Source: Coffea arabica
Lineage: Eukaryota; Streptophyta; Magnoliopsida; Gentianales; Rubiaceae
NCBI RefSeq assembly: GCF_036785885.1
Contig: NC_092316.1
Span: 46,671,001 to 46,735,000, forward strand
DNA length: 64,000 nt
Direction of reading: 5' to 3'
The notes under the pieces are model-generated. The model saw nothing but the letters and a program-made list of their open reading frames with translations. It was not told where the DNA came from and did not search any database. Position 1 is the stretch's first letter. Each line of letters opens with the position of its first letter. Shown here one piece after another: positions 23,701 to 34,596 of this stretch. Position numbers and translations under genes: made by a program.

Positions 23701-23885
23701 GACCCACTTGGACGTGTGATCGTGACACGACGTGTGCGTAGCACGATCCGAGGGGTCACTCAATCTTCCGCTTTAAACTTTGGGTCAATAGCCTTTAGCT
23801 TTTAGTCGAAGGTTGAGGATTTTCGATAGATTCACTCAGACATGTAGCCGTAACACAACGTGTGCGTAGCAATGTCTGGGGAATC
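23701..23885 (+). other. Two tandem copies of a covarying multi-stem RNA-like element
   Basis: Copy 1 (23701-23757): outer stem GACCC/GGGTC (23701-23705 with 23753-23757), middle stem GGACGTG/CACGATCC (23710-23716 with 23742-23749, one bulged A), inner palindrome ACACG-A-CGTGT (23725-23735). Copy 2 (23829-23885): outer GATTC/GAATC (23829-23833 with 23881-23885), middle CAGACAT/ATGTCTG (23837-23843 with 23872-23878), inner ACAC-AAC-GTGT (23853-23863). The loop-side block ACGTGTGCGTAGCA is identical. Stem bases differ in a compensating way. It sits 360-560 bases after the PBS, where retroelement packaging and dimerisation signals usually lie. Confidence 0.6.
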
Positions 23886-24195
23886 GCTCGAGCCACCGAC
23901 AAAGAACCTTGGGATTGATGACCATTGGTTTCCAAGTCTGAAGGCTCGGGGACCTAAAACCTATCGAGTCTAGATGCATTAGTGAGCCAATACCTCATGC
24001 ATCCATGATAGCTTGCCTAGGGTAAAGTCGGCCTTATCCTGAACTAGGGACACTATTCACGAGGGGAGGGATCCAACCCTTTTTTCCCTTTTATTGCTTT
24101 GTATTAATTGCTTTATCTCGTTGCTACAATGTGTTATGTGTATTTATCTGCCTGAACTAACTTTTCTTGGTTTTGTGTCCCCATTGCATTTACAA

Positions 24196-25312
24196 ACCCC
24201 TAGCAAATAAGAGGTCTGGCATGACCTTCTTTTAGAAGCCTACCCATGTAGATAGGATATTGCACGTTTAAGAAGTTGTGGTATATTTCGTTCATAAATT
24301 AATAATGTCATATCATTTTAGGCTTACCCTGGCAAATAAAGGGTCCCTTAGGTCATGTTTCATTTCAAATTGCATATTTTACTGCTTTAATAAACTGGCA
24401 TCACGCATAAACCCTAGAAAGGGAATGCCATTTAGGCGATCCCGTGCTAGGAATAAGCCACCTTGTGTCTCGGATACTTAATCCAAGGAAACTTGCACGT
24501 TTACATATTGTACCATCCAAAGGGGTAGTGCACAAGGTAAGGTAGGATCCGATTATTTTCATAGAGCAATCTTTGGAATATGAGCGTTTAATAATCACTT
24601 TTTGGCCATTTTATCAAATTGGTAAAAATCCCTTGCAAAAAGGACATTAATTTGAAGAAATTCACAAATCATTCCTCGCTATTGAGACGATAAATAAACT
24701 GAGGCCAAAATTTGATTTTAGAAGGCTCATAGACTAATGCATCGCAATAAGCCGTCAATTCCATTCAGTCCATTGGATCATTTTATTCGTCAATTTCATC
24801 CAGTCCATTTTATCAATTTGTTTATTTTTAGGGCAACCTAGTCGATTTTGAATTCATTTGACTAGTTTATCCATTTTAGGGCAATCTAGTCGATTTTGAA
24901 TAAACCATCAATTTCAATTCATTTGACCAATTTACCTATTTTTAGGGCAACTCGGTCGTTTTTTAATAATTCATCCTTTCACTCGATCGGTTTGATCAAT
25001 GGATTTCATTCAATTCATTTGATTAGTTTAATTCATTTTTAGGGTTATCCATTCAATTTTCAATAAATAATCAAATTTCATTCAATGAATTTGACCATTT
25101 TACCCCTTTTGACACATCATGCGTCGAACAAAGCAAGCAATCCATTCCGACTTTGCCCTCATTTTTAGGACAAATGTCTCTTCTCACTCCAAATTGGCCA
25201 AATTTTTCAAATCATTTTCACTCAATCAATTGATCGGATTCGTCAGGTATTGTATAGTGCCTACCCTAGAGGATTGCATTTTCATACTAGGCCTACCCTT
25301 GGCATAAAAGGG
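24196..25312 (+). repeat. Degenerate repeat of small ACCC/GGGT hairpins with GGCAAATA-like loops
   Basis: ACCCCT-AGCAAATA-AGAGGT (24196-24215, one mismatch), ACCCT-GGCAAATAA-AGGGT (24326-24344) and CCCTT-GGCATAA-AAGGG (25296-25312). The last two follow G-C-C/T-T-A. A looser example, CCCT-AGAA-AGGG, is near 24412. Spacing is irregular. Low-level similarity means they may be decayed copies of one repeat. Confidence 0.45.
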
Positions 25313-28300
25313 CTCCCCCATAGAACATGCATGCCGATTTTATAATCTTGATTACTAACTCAGGGTATTTTTCTTTTGTTTTTTCCCCTTCCCCCTGCAT
25401 TCATAAAAATAGTTCAATAAGGTGAAAAATATCTTTCCATATTTGATGACAATTTTAATCTGATAAGGTTTGAAAATTACAAATATTACTTGATTCTTAG
25501 GCAGGCCCTACAATGTGAATTCGAAAATTCATCTGAAAACGCTCGTGCAAAACATCTAAGGGATTTCATTGCTCAAAGAAAAAGGGGATATCAAGAGAGA
25601 AAATGTGTATACATGTGCAAAGAAATTTTGTAGAATTTTTCTCATATGTATTGCTTTTAAATTTTTCAAACATTGGCATTGATGAAGCTTTTACTCAGAC
25701 AATTATTGTTTTGTATGTATATTCATGTACATTTCATTGTTTATTTTGGCTCATTGGAGATTTCATGATGAATTTTAAGAAATAAGACTAAATTGGGATT
25801 TGTTTTCAACCTCCAGCCTGAAGATTCGCAAGTGTATGCTTTCTAAAATCCTTGTGTACACTAGATTGGTGATCTGAGCTACACAATAAGAGTGCTCAAG
25901 ATTGAAAGAGGTCGCTCAAAAGGCCCCATGAGATACCTTTTCTCTTTCACTGTACAATTCATATTTTTGCCCACTTCACTTAACCCCAAAATAAAATCAG
26001 TCACAATGATTGATAAATTGGGGCAACTTTTGCTTGAAAATGTTCAAGGTGTCTAATCCGGTTCAATCACATCTAAGTGAAAGCAAAAATGTGCATTATT
26101 CTTGTTTGTTTTGAAAATTTGGAATGATATTTCGAGCATTCTTTTCTCTACCTATACACATTTTATCATTTGCTCTCCCATTTGAGCCTTTGAAAGAGTA
26201 ATTTCGTTTCAAATAAGAACCCTAATGATCACTACCCTATATTGGAAAATTGTCAAATATAAAAAAGGGAATGGATTTTCAATGACCATTTCGTTACTTT
26301 GGTTGTCATGAGGTGTAAGAATGATACTTTGGCCATCGTTTTTACAACCTAAACACTATTTATCCCTTGCATCCTCATTTGAGCCAAAATTGGAGGTTCT
26401 TTTCAAAGCATCTATGATCGCACCCCACATTGGGGAGGGAGATTGAAAAATTTTTTAAAAAAGAAAAAGAGAAAAGCAAGAATGCTAAAAGAAAAGAAAA
26501 GAGGGAATCACAAATTGGAGAAATTTGAATCTATTTGGGCTTCAATTTTGGAAAAAGGGAAAAAAGAAGGGTTTTGTCCGACGAACCACTTATGGAGAGT
26601 CTTCCTCAATCAATTAATTCAGATACATGCCAGAAATTTCCCATTAATGAAAGTTTCCTTTCAGAGTTATTGTAAGGAACAGAATAAAAGTCAGGCTCTC
26701 TTCTTTTCCGATCAAGCATTCTATCCCTAGTTATCCCTTGTGAGCCTTCAGAATAAAATATTTCATTTGGCAACCCCTGAAAATCGCAAATCCCACACTG
26801 GGGCAAGTTTGAGTTGAAAAGGAAAATTTCAAGAAGTGAAAAAGTGAAAAGCCACAAAATCAAAAGACAAAAGAAGAAAAGAGAACCTCAGTTCACAAAT
26901 AAACTGGGGCAAAATTTTGAAAATTTCAAAGAATGGCAGAAGGCCGAAAAATCAAAAGAAGAAAGAAAATGAAAGAGAAAAAGCCTCAATTGAGCATAAA
27001 CTCTGGGGCAAGTCTTGATTTAACCCTAAAATAGGGTTTGCACAATAATGCGATCTCAGATTACTTAAACCACTCTTAAAATCTGCCTTCAAGCCTTAAC
27101 TTTTCTAAACACCCCACCAGACCCCATTACAAAAGTCGAAAGTTCTGACTTCTGTTCTTTGCAACAGCCCTGTCAAGAAAATTTCTGATGCCGGAAAATT
27201 TTAGCTGTATTTCTGAATTGCTTGGGTATAGGGTTGACGCTACTCACCATGTGAAAACCCACCAAGTTGAGGGAAAGGAAAAAGAGGCAAAAAGCAAAGC
27301 AAGAAAAGTAAATGCACGAAAATGCAGAAAAATTCGACGCTGAAGTCCCTGGTGAATGATGAGAAGAATACAAACAAATTCTGAGATCTTTGAATTCAGA
27401 ATAGGGGCAATTTTGGAAAAATGCGATCTTCGGTGCAATGTCCTTGAAAGACTTATCCTTCAACTATCGTTTCAAGCCACATTACAAACTAATAAAATCC
27501 ATCGTTGACTTATTCCTTCATGACAATCCAAAGTGAGGATTATACTCGTAAGAAATCCATCAATCATTTGTGATCATGGGGGTATAACCAGTTTTCACAG
27601 GTTTAGCTATCGCTTCTACCCATTTTGTTGCAAGCCTATAAAGCTTATACGTTTACTAAGTTTTCTTAAGAAATAAGGGTGACAAACTCTTTGTTTTCAC
27701 TAAGATGTGATATTGAAGGGATTACATACAATTTGGGCACAAAAATAAGACAAATCTTGACCTCTCATTTTCCTTAGCCACCTCAAAATCAGAAATAAAG
27801 TCACTTGATTGGTCCTGAAGATAAGCCAACTGGAAATGGTAACCCATTACCCAAAACACAGATGTTAAAAGTGAGGAAAAAATCTTCTGTAATTTGGTAT
27901 TATTTCAAGAAATTCATCATGAAATTTTCTTTTAGGAAACATAGTTCTTATAATGTTCAAATAAATGGAAAGTCATCCAAACAAGTTTTTGCAATTAAAT
28001 GGCCCATACTAGGGCAAATTTTTGTTACGAGAATTCGTGAGAATAAGCCCACACAGGGGCAAATATTTTTGTAGTCCAATTGAGGATTTCGTCCAAGAAT
28101 CAAAATAATGCATTTTTCAAATCAATCACGCTGTTTCTTTTCACAAAAATTTGAGTGCATGCCATATTTTGGTAAGCCCCTGTGCAGGTATTCATAGTTG
28201 AAATCGACGAAAGAGCATCTGGTGATGTGGAAGGCCGATGCCGAAGAAAGAGAAGAAAGAAGGGAAAAGGGCCCTACACTGGGGGCAAATTATTTTTGAA

Positions 28301-28484
28301 AAAAATTCTCTCGAAAAATCAGAAAAATTCAAAAGTCAAAAATCGAAAATCAAATTCAAATTCTTGTTTCTTGGAAAATCAAATTTAATTGCTTGTTTCT
28401 TGACAAATCAAATTCAATTTCTTGACCAATTGGATGGCAGGACAGGGTCTTATCCCACTGACCATTCACAAACTTCACAAAAAT

Positions 28485-28745
28485 CACGTTGGAACTGGGT
28501 TTTATCCCGCCAACCTCGGCAGAACTGGATTCTATCCCGTTGACCGTTTATATCACGTTGGAACTGGATTTTATCCCGCCAACCTCGGCAGAATTGGGTT
28601 CTATCCCGCTGACCGCTTATATCATGTTGGAACTGGGTTTTATCCGGCCAACCTCGGCAGAACTGGATTCTATCCCGCTGAACGCTTATACTACGTTGGA
28701 CCTGGATTTTGTGCCGCCAACATTCCATTGGACTTGAATTTTGTG
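28485..28745 (+). repeat. Tandem repeat, period about 69 bp, LARD 3' region
   Basis: About 3.5 copies of a unit with the words TTGGAACTGG, TTTTATCCCGCCAACCTCGG, CAGAACTGGATTCTATCCCG and TTATATCACG. The unit is a multiple of three, so frames on both strands stay open (for example 28422-28769). They encode only the repeat and are not genes. Confidence 0.85.
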
Positions 28746-28854
28746 CAACCAAGGCAGGCTCGGGTTTAATCCCACTGACCAATTCATTACACTGGGGCAA
28801 ATCTTTGGATAATTTTTCGAGCAAGTCTTACACAGTCTCTTCATACATACCAGC

Positions 28855-28999
28855 ATTTCTTTTACTCTGCCACTAGCCATTGGGTCAGTCCCACTAGTGC
28901 GCATTTCTTTTATTCTGCCGCTAGCCGTTGGGTCAGTCCCACTAGTGAGCATTTCATTTTGTACCGCCACTAGCCGTTGGGTCAGTCCCACTAGTGTGC
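28855..28999 (+). repeat. Tandem repeat, period about 60 bp, LARD 3' region
   Basis: Three copies of a unit containing CATTTC, CTGCCACTAGCC (or a near match) and TTGGGTCAGTCCCACTAGTG. Adjoins the next array and shares the word GGGTCAGTCCC with it. Confidence 0.85.
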
Positions 29000-29025
29000 A
29001 TTTCATTTTTATTTTCACTAAACGT

Positions 29026-29540
29026 GGGTCTATCCCATTTACATTTCTGTCCGGGTCTATCCTGTGGGTCTATTCCATTTACATTTCCGTCCGGGTCTAT
29101 CCCATTTACATTTCTGTCCGGGTCTATCCCGTGGGTCTATCCCATTTACATTTCTGTACGGGTCTATCCCGTGGGTCTATCCCATTTACATTTCCGTCCG
29201 GGTCTATCCCATTTACATTTCCGTCCGGCTCTATCCCATTTACATTTCCGTCCGAGTCTATCCCGTGGGTCTATCCCATTTACATTTCTGTCCGGGTCTA
29301 TCTCTTGGGTCTATCCCATTTATATTTCTGTTCGGGCGAGTCCCGTTTAAATTCCTGTTCGGGTCAATCCCGTCTTAAATTCTTGTTCGGGTCAGTCCCG
29401 TTTTAAATTCATGTTCGAGTCAGTCCCGTTTTAAATTTCTTGTTCGGGTCAGTCCCGTTTTAAATTTCCTGTTCGGGTCAGTCCCGTTTTAATTTCTTGT
29501 TCGGGTCAGTCCCGTTTTAAATTCCTGTTTGGGTCAATCT
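29026..29540 (+). repeat. Tandem array of GGG-N5-CCC units beside the LARD 3' LTR
   Basis: Left half: units GGGTCTATCCC plus CATTTACATTTCTGTCC, or joined by GTGGGTCTATCCC, about a dozen to fifteen dyads. Right half (from about 29333): units GTTCGGGTCAGTCCCGTTTTAAATTC, about eight copies at about 26 bp. All share the interrupted palindrome GGG-N5-CCC. All three plus-strand frames stay open over long stretches because the units lack stops. Tat/Ogre elements are known to carry hypervariable tandem repeats at this position. Confidence 0.85.
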
Positions 29541-29670
29541 CATTTCAACATTTTGATAAAGAGATCAGTCCTCGTTTCAAGGGCGGCAATCGTTGGAATT
29601 ATTCGCAGCCGAATAATGCAGGTAAGTATTTGGTGTTTATTTCTTTGTCTCAAGTTTTTCCAAAACTCAG

Positions 29671-29686
29671 ACAAAGAGGGGCAAAC
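29671..29686 (+). other. Polypurine tract of the LARD
   Basis: ACAAAGAGGGGCAAAC directly precedes TGGAGACACC, the 3' LTR start. The GGGGCAA core recurs many times in the preceding 3.7 kb. Confidence 0.75.
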
Positions 29687-32600
29687 TGGAGACACCAAAT
29701 TTTTGACTTTATTTTTCATTATTAGTTTTATTGATATTTATTTTAGTTTGGTTTTACTAATCGCATTTTTAGACATTTTAGCATTAACAAAAAAAAAAGA
29801 AAGAAAAAGAAAATTCAAAAAATCAATCAAAGGACAAAAACAAGACACATGAACCTATTTTGGGGAGGAGATCTTGACCTTTCATTTTAGGGTGAGTTTT
29901 TGGGGAAGGCATTAAAAAGGGGAGGTCGGCTAAAAAGAAAGAGGAGAGCATTTTTTAGTGACGGCGGAACAGAAACCAAACAGGGGGGTTTGAGAAAAAA
30001 AGGAGAAAAATAGCAGAGAACAAGAGGGGAAGCAAGATAGAGGTGAGACGGCGGAGAGAAATCAGAGGAGAATGAACAGCGGCTGAGGGACCTAAGCAAA
30101 CTAGAGAGAACTGAGTGGTTGGAAAAGGAGAGGAAACTATCGGGCAAGGAAACAGAGAGTTTGGAAAAGAGAAAGAGAGAGATCGAGGGAGTGTAGGGAC
30201 AGCCGAGAAGGGAGATAGAGCGGGGAAGGGTTGCAAGATAAAGGAGCTACGAAAAAGAAAGGGAAAGGAGGATCTGGGGAGAGTCTGAGAAAGAGTAAGA
30301 GGGCAACGGAGCAAGCAAACAGAGCAAAGGAGAAGAGAGGAAACCGAAAAGAGAAAATTTTCTGGGATCAAGTTGGCGGGGCAGCCATCTTCCGGTCAAA
30401 TTCCGACCCAACCACCTACCCTCAAATAAAAACTTTGACTTGCAACCTCAGATCTGAACTCTGCTATCTTTGGACTCCTCACGTGCTTCCCAGCATCAAA
30501 GGTAACCTTTTCTTTTCCTTCTTCCGCTCATACCTCATCAGACTTGACCAAAAATGATTGGAATCTTGTCGAGGCTCGGTGAACGAACTTCATAGCTCCA
30601 TGATGTCATGTCTGTTTCTTGACGTTTGCCTAACTGCTGTTCTTGCTGTTGTTGTTTGTGTAACTCTCATGTTGGGTTTTAGTATTAAAAAGTTTAGATG
30701 GCATATTTCACTAGCTTAGAGTGTGACTTGCATGATCTAAACATTTGATGAAGAAGCCCAGGAACATGTGAATGGATCTGGAGCTTACGAGCCTATTCCT
30801 TTCTTCTCGGTCTGTCTTAGTTTATTGTTTTTTTTTAATGTTTTGAAAACTGGTTTTCGATGGCTTAAGCTCACCCACAAGGATTGGAAATGGTTTGGTG
30901 ATGGATTGTTTGAGTTTGTGGTTGAAAGCTTTCTTTGCTCCTAATGATACCGTCATTAGTGTTATCAGGAGCCAAGTGCATTCCTTTTCCTTGCACGCAC
31001 TTTCCGCATGAATTTTAATGGCTATGGTGTTCATCAAAGTATATTGAGAGTGTCTAATGAATCCTGATCAATATGCTTGATTGGTTTTTGATTAGAGATA
31101 GTTATTAAAAATTGGCTGAGACTTCAAAGCATAACAAAGTTTCAGCAATGGTTGTTTTCTCCATTTACTAAAACTGTTGGTCCATCTGAAGTCAGTGTCT
31201 TTGATTCGGCATATCAGGAACGTGTTTACTGTAGGTTTCTTTTGGCACCTGTTGCATTTTTCATAGTTCAGTTTCATTGCTGCACTTGGTAGAAATAGGG
31301 AAAATGTTTAATGACTTTGTCACCTAGGGTCAGTTTACGTTGCACTTAGATTTGGACATAGAAATCTGCTGCAACAAGCTTTGAAGTCCTCAGCTTGTTG
31401 CAGCAGCATGAGCAGGTCATTGCTCTCTTCTTGCCTGAAACTGTGAATTCCATGGAACAATCTTTTGTTAATTTGCTGCACTACGGTTTTGCAGCTCATG
31501 AAAACCGCAGCTTGTAAAGCTGTTACACAGCAACTCTTATGCTCCACACTCATTTGCATTTGTTGCATTGAAGCTTATCATTTGTTGTGATTGCTTCATT
31601 ATAAACTTCCATTTTCCCAAGTGCATGAAGAACATGTTTGCTGTGTTGCTTTCATTCAGCTCGCCTGTTTTGTTTTTTTGCTGGTTCAGTAATGGCTAAG
31701 AGGATTGCGTTCCTGTGATTGTTTCTTTTTAATGTGTTTGGTCATTTAGATTAAAGCTTTGATGTTCTGGTCGAAAAAGTTCTGGCCAAATTTGTGTTCA
31801 AGATTGATGTTTTGCGCGTGAAAATGGAGGTTGCGGTGATGTTTTTCTTGGTTGCAGAAAGCTTCGAATGTATGTTGTAAAAGAAAGCTTTTTACGTAGC
31901 ATGCATGAAATGTATTCTAAAAGTTGCATTTTAACCCCTCAAGCCTCCTCAATGCTACTAGGATCCAATCAATTGAATAATTTTATCAATTTGGTTCTTG
32001 ACAGCTTTGATTTTTGCAATTTTATCGCTGGTTTGTTTCAATTAATTACCATGCTTTGTTTAGATTGCACTTAATGCATGAACTAAAGAACTTTGTGTCC
32101 AAGTGAGCTTGTGTTTGCCTATTTTCTTTAATTTTCCCAAATAAATTGGTACCTTGACTTTTTCTTTTATTTTAGAGGATAAATAAGTGATTTCACTCCA
32201 TTCAGGGCTCCAATTCAAGGGAGATACATTCTATCCCCTATTTCCACTTTGTTTGACCCTATGTGCATTATGTGATTTGTGTGCTCAATTGCATGCCATT
32301 TGAATGCTTTCATTTTATTTACTTATTTATTCGCTTTAGTTTGTTTTAAATTAGTATTTTTTTTTTACTTTAGTTCAATTTTTGATCATTTGAGAGGCAC
32401 TTGAATGCCACAATTGTAATAGTTAGATTTATTTTAACTATTTATTTCATTCCATTTCCCCCTTTTAGATTGTAGTAGGCCTCCCCCACCAAAAATGTAA
32501 TAGTTAGGGGCTTAATTGCCTTATGTGTTTTTGCATGCTTAGGTGCTATGTTTTAATTGCTTTTCTTAGGTTTTGGCATCTAGATATGCATGCTTATGTG

Positions 32601-33907
32601 TTATGTGAATTACGTGCTCACATGCCTACTTGCTTTAATTATGCACATTACTTATATATGTGTATGATGGATGCAAATGCACGTAACCGTGGCTAGTCCA
32701 ATGCTAGTCATGGTTGTCCCCTCGAGCTCTTACAAGTCCAATGCTTGTGAAAGAGTGCTAGAAAGGGGCTAGTCCAATGTTAGACCCATTAGGCCCGTCC
32801 CTCTCGCTAGTGCATTTTTTGTATGCCTTACTACATTCCATGCATTTTTCTTAGTTTTCTAGCAATTGGCATGCTCCTCCAAACCTTTTCCTTTCATTCT
32901 AGGTTTTTCCATCTTCATGCTAGTTATAGGGTACATTTGCTTGAGAGTCCCCTTTCGATAAGAGAAACGAGCGAGTGTGGCTACAAAATAACCTTAGCAC
33001 GCTAGTCCTTCCTTCTGATCAAAGGGAAAATTAAAGTAGTGTAGTTAGGAGTCATTCCCGTACTCGACTTGATGCATTCCTTTAGGTTCATACACTTTCA
33101 TTTCTATCATATCACCTCCTCACTTTTTTTATCCACATTCTCTCACTACTTATATTTTTCTCACTCCAAATGTCATGTTTGCACATTTTATTTCTTTTTT
33201 TATCACTTGTTTATTTTTCTACCTCACAAATTGCACCCAATTGCATCTATATATTTACTACCATTATACCTTATTTTCATACACTTGCACACATGCACTT
33301 TCTTTACATTTGCACACTTGCACTTTTCTTACATTTGCACACTTACATTCATACTTAAGTCTTCATTTGCATTATTCATGACTTCTATGAGGGCTTTCCT
33401 TACTGGCCATTACAATTCATATGGTTGGGACCAAAAAGCCTCATAAGAAACATTTTAGATTTAGGATTGCATTTGTTTTCATGTCCATTAGTCACATCCA
33501 ACATGCAACGCATATTTTGGGTAGAAGAATTAGGAAAAGTGGGGCTAAGTCACGCAACTAGCTTTGGCTAGGGTAAGGGAGTGCCTTAGGCTTTGCCTTT
33601 GCCTTCTCCCTTATCAAATGTGACCACCGATCCCTTTCTTTGGTTGCGTAGACCTAAAAAGTTCTTTAAAAGGGTTTGTTTACTTTTTTCTTTCAAAAAC
33701 AAAAATCATTTTTGGGTGACTTGGTACACCCTAACTCTATACCAAGTGGCGACTCCATTTTCCATTCAAAAAACCCTTTTTGAACTATATTTTTGGCCAA
33801 ACCGTCGCATTTCACAATCCCACGGCATTTTATTTTCACTTTCACACACGTTCACATACATATCTCACAAACTACATTCACAACCTTTCAAAAAGTGGGG
33901 CGCGACA
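29687..33907 (+). repeat. 3' LTR of the LARD (uninterrupted)
   Basis: 4221 bp, TGGAGACACC...GGGGCGCGACA, matching the two pieces of the 5' LTR at about 98% in the stretch I compared. It differs from the 5' copy by substitutions and a small replacement near 33428-33450. It carries the three-hairpin cluster at 32685-32787 and the PBS-like decoy at 33747-33757. No genes. Confidence 0.92.
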
Positions 33908-33912
33908 GTCTT
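33908..33912. repeat. Target site duplication, right copy (GTCTT) of the LARD
   Basis: Direct repeat of 14653-14657. Beyond it the Athila integrase reading frame resumes on the minus strand. Confidence 0.93.
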
Positions 33913-34596
33913 GTTGCAGAAATGGGTACCCCGATCACTTACAATTGCTCGCGGCATCCCAAAGCGGACAAAAATATTAGATTTGACAAATTCTGCAACC
34001 ACTTTGGAATTATTAGTACGGGGTGGGCTTGCTTCCACCCATTTCGAAACATAGTCTACAGCAAGCAATATATATAGAAAATCATAAGACAAAGGAAAAG
34101 GGCCCATAAAGTCAATACCCCAAACGTCAAAAATCTCAACAAAAATCATTGGAGTTTGGGTCGTTTGCTCCGTACGAGAAATATTACCTACTCGTTGGCA
34201 CTTATCACATGACTTACAAAATGAGTAGGCATCCTTAAAGAGGGTTGGCCAATAGAATCCACTCTCTAGAACCTTACGAGCAGTCCTCTTTGGTCCAAAG
34301 TGACCTCCACATGCAAAAGAGTGACAATAAGCTAAAATAGACTGGAATTCATTTTCTCTTACACATCTACGAATGATTTGGTCGGCACCACGCTTCCATA
34401 GGTAAGGGTCATCCCAGATGGAAGAGTTTGCGTCACTCCTTAACTTGTCCCTTTTTGCCTTAGGCCATCCTGCAGGAAACTTGTCAGTAACTAGAAAATT
34501 AACAATATTTGCATACCAAAACAAAGATAAATTAGCAGAAAATAAGTGCTCGTTGGCGAAAGTTTCTCTCAACGGGATGTCATCCTTGGTGACTTA
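33908..34596 (-). pseudogene. Athila integrase, N-terminal half
   Basis: Minus-strand frame with the integrase zinc finger (H-x-H region CHSFACGGHFG, then CKSCDKC), first catalytic Asp in DVWGIDFMGPFP, and second catalytic Asp in IVSDRGTHFCNK, where the LARD cuts it. The open frame continues artificially about 13 codons into the LARD LTR. A TAA stop separates it from the RNase H domain upstream, in the same frame. The missing C-terminal half is at 14007-14652. Confidence 0.92.

Larger units (their letters stand above)
23339..29670 (+). other. Internal region of the LARD, no coding capacity
   Basis: About 6.3 kb between PBS and polypurine tract. The longest frames lie in tandem repeats; none has gag, protease, RT, RNase H or integrase motifs. 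Contents in order: duplicated structured block (23701-23885), hairpin-type repeats with GGCAAATA-like loops (about 24190-25320), degenerate TTTTAGGGCAAC repeats (24825-25050), purine-rich stretches with a recurring GGGGCAA word (26020-28800), and four kinds of short tandem repeat (28480-29540). Confidence 0.8.
14658..33907 (+). mobile_element. LARD: non-coding Tat/Ogre-like LTR retrotransposon, itself interrupted
   Basis: TG...CA element with 5-bp target duplication GTCTT. The 5' LTR is 14658-15046 plus 19503-23318 (about 4.2 kb without the solo LTR). The internal region is 23319-29686 and the 3' LTR is 29687-33907 (4221 bp). Without the nested solo LTR it is about 14.8 kb. No gag or pol motif was found in any frame, so it must use proteins from another element. 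The PBS core TGGCGACTCC, the LTR end GGGGCGCGACA and tandem repeats beside the 3' LTR fit Tat/Ogre relatives. About 11 differences per 560 bp (2%) between LTRs, counted in one stretch, make it much older than the Tekay-like element. Confidence 0.9.

Noticed and set aside
28422-28824. Open frames of 115 and 124 codons on opposite strands
   Set aside because: Period-69 repeat, a multiple of three, keeps frames open on both strands. No protein family features.
28897-29406. Overlapping long open frames in all plus-strand frames (up to 169 codons)
   Set aside because: They are by-products of the GGG-N5-CCC tandem array, whose units lack stop codons. The peptides are just the repeat.
33865-33907. 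Integrase frame continuing about 13 codons into the LARD LTR
   Set aside because: Chance read-through past the insertion junction. The true integrase continues at 14652.
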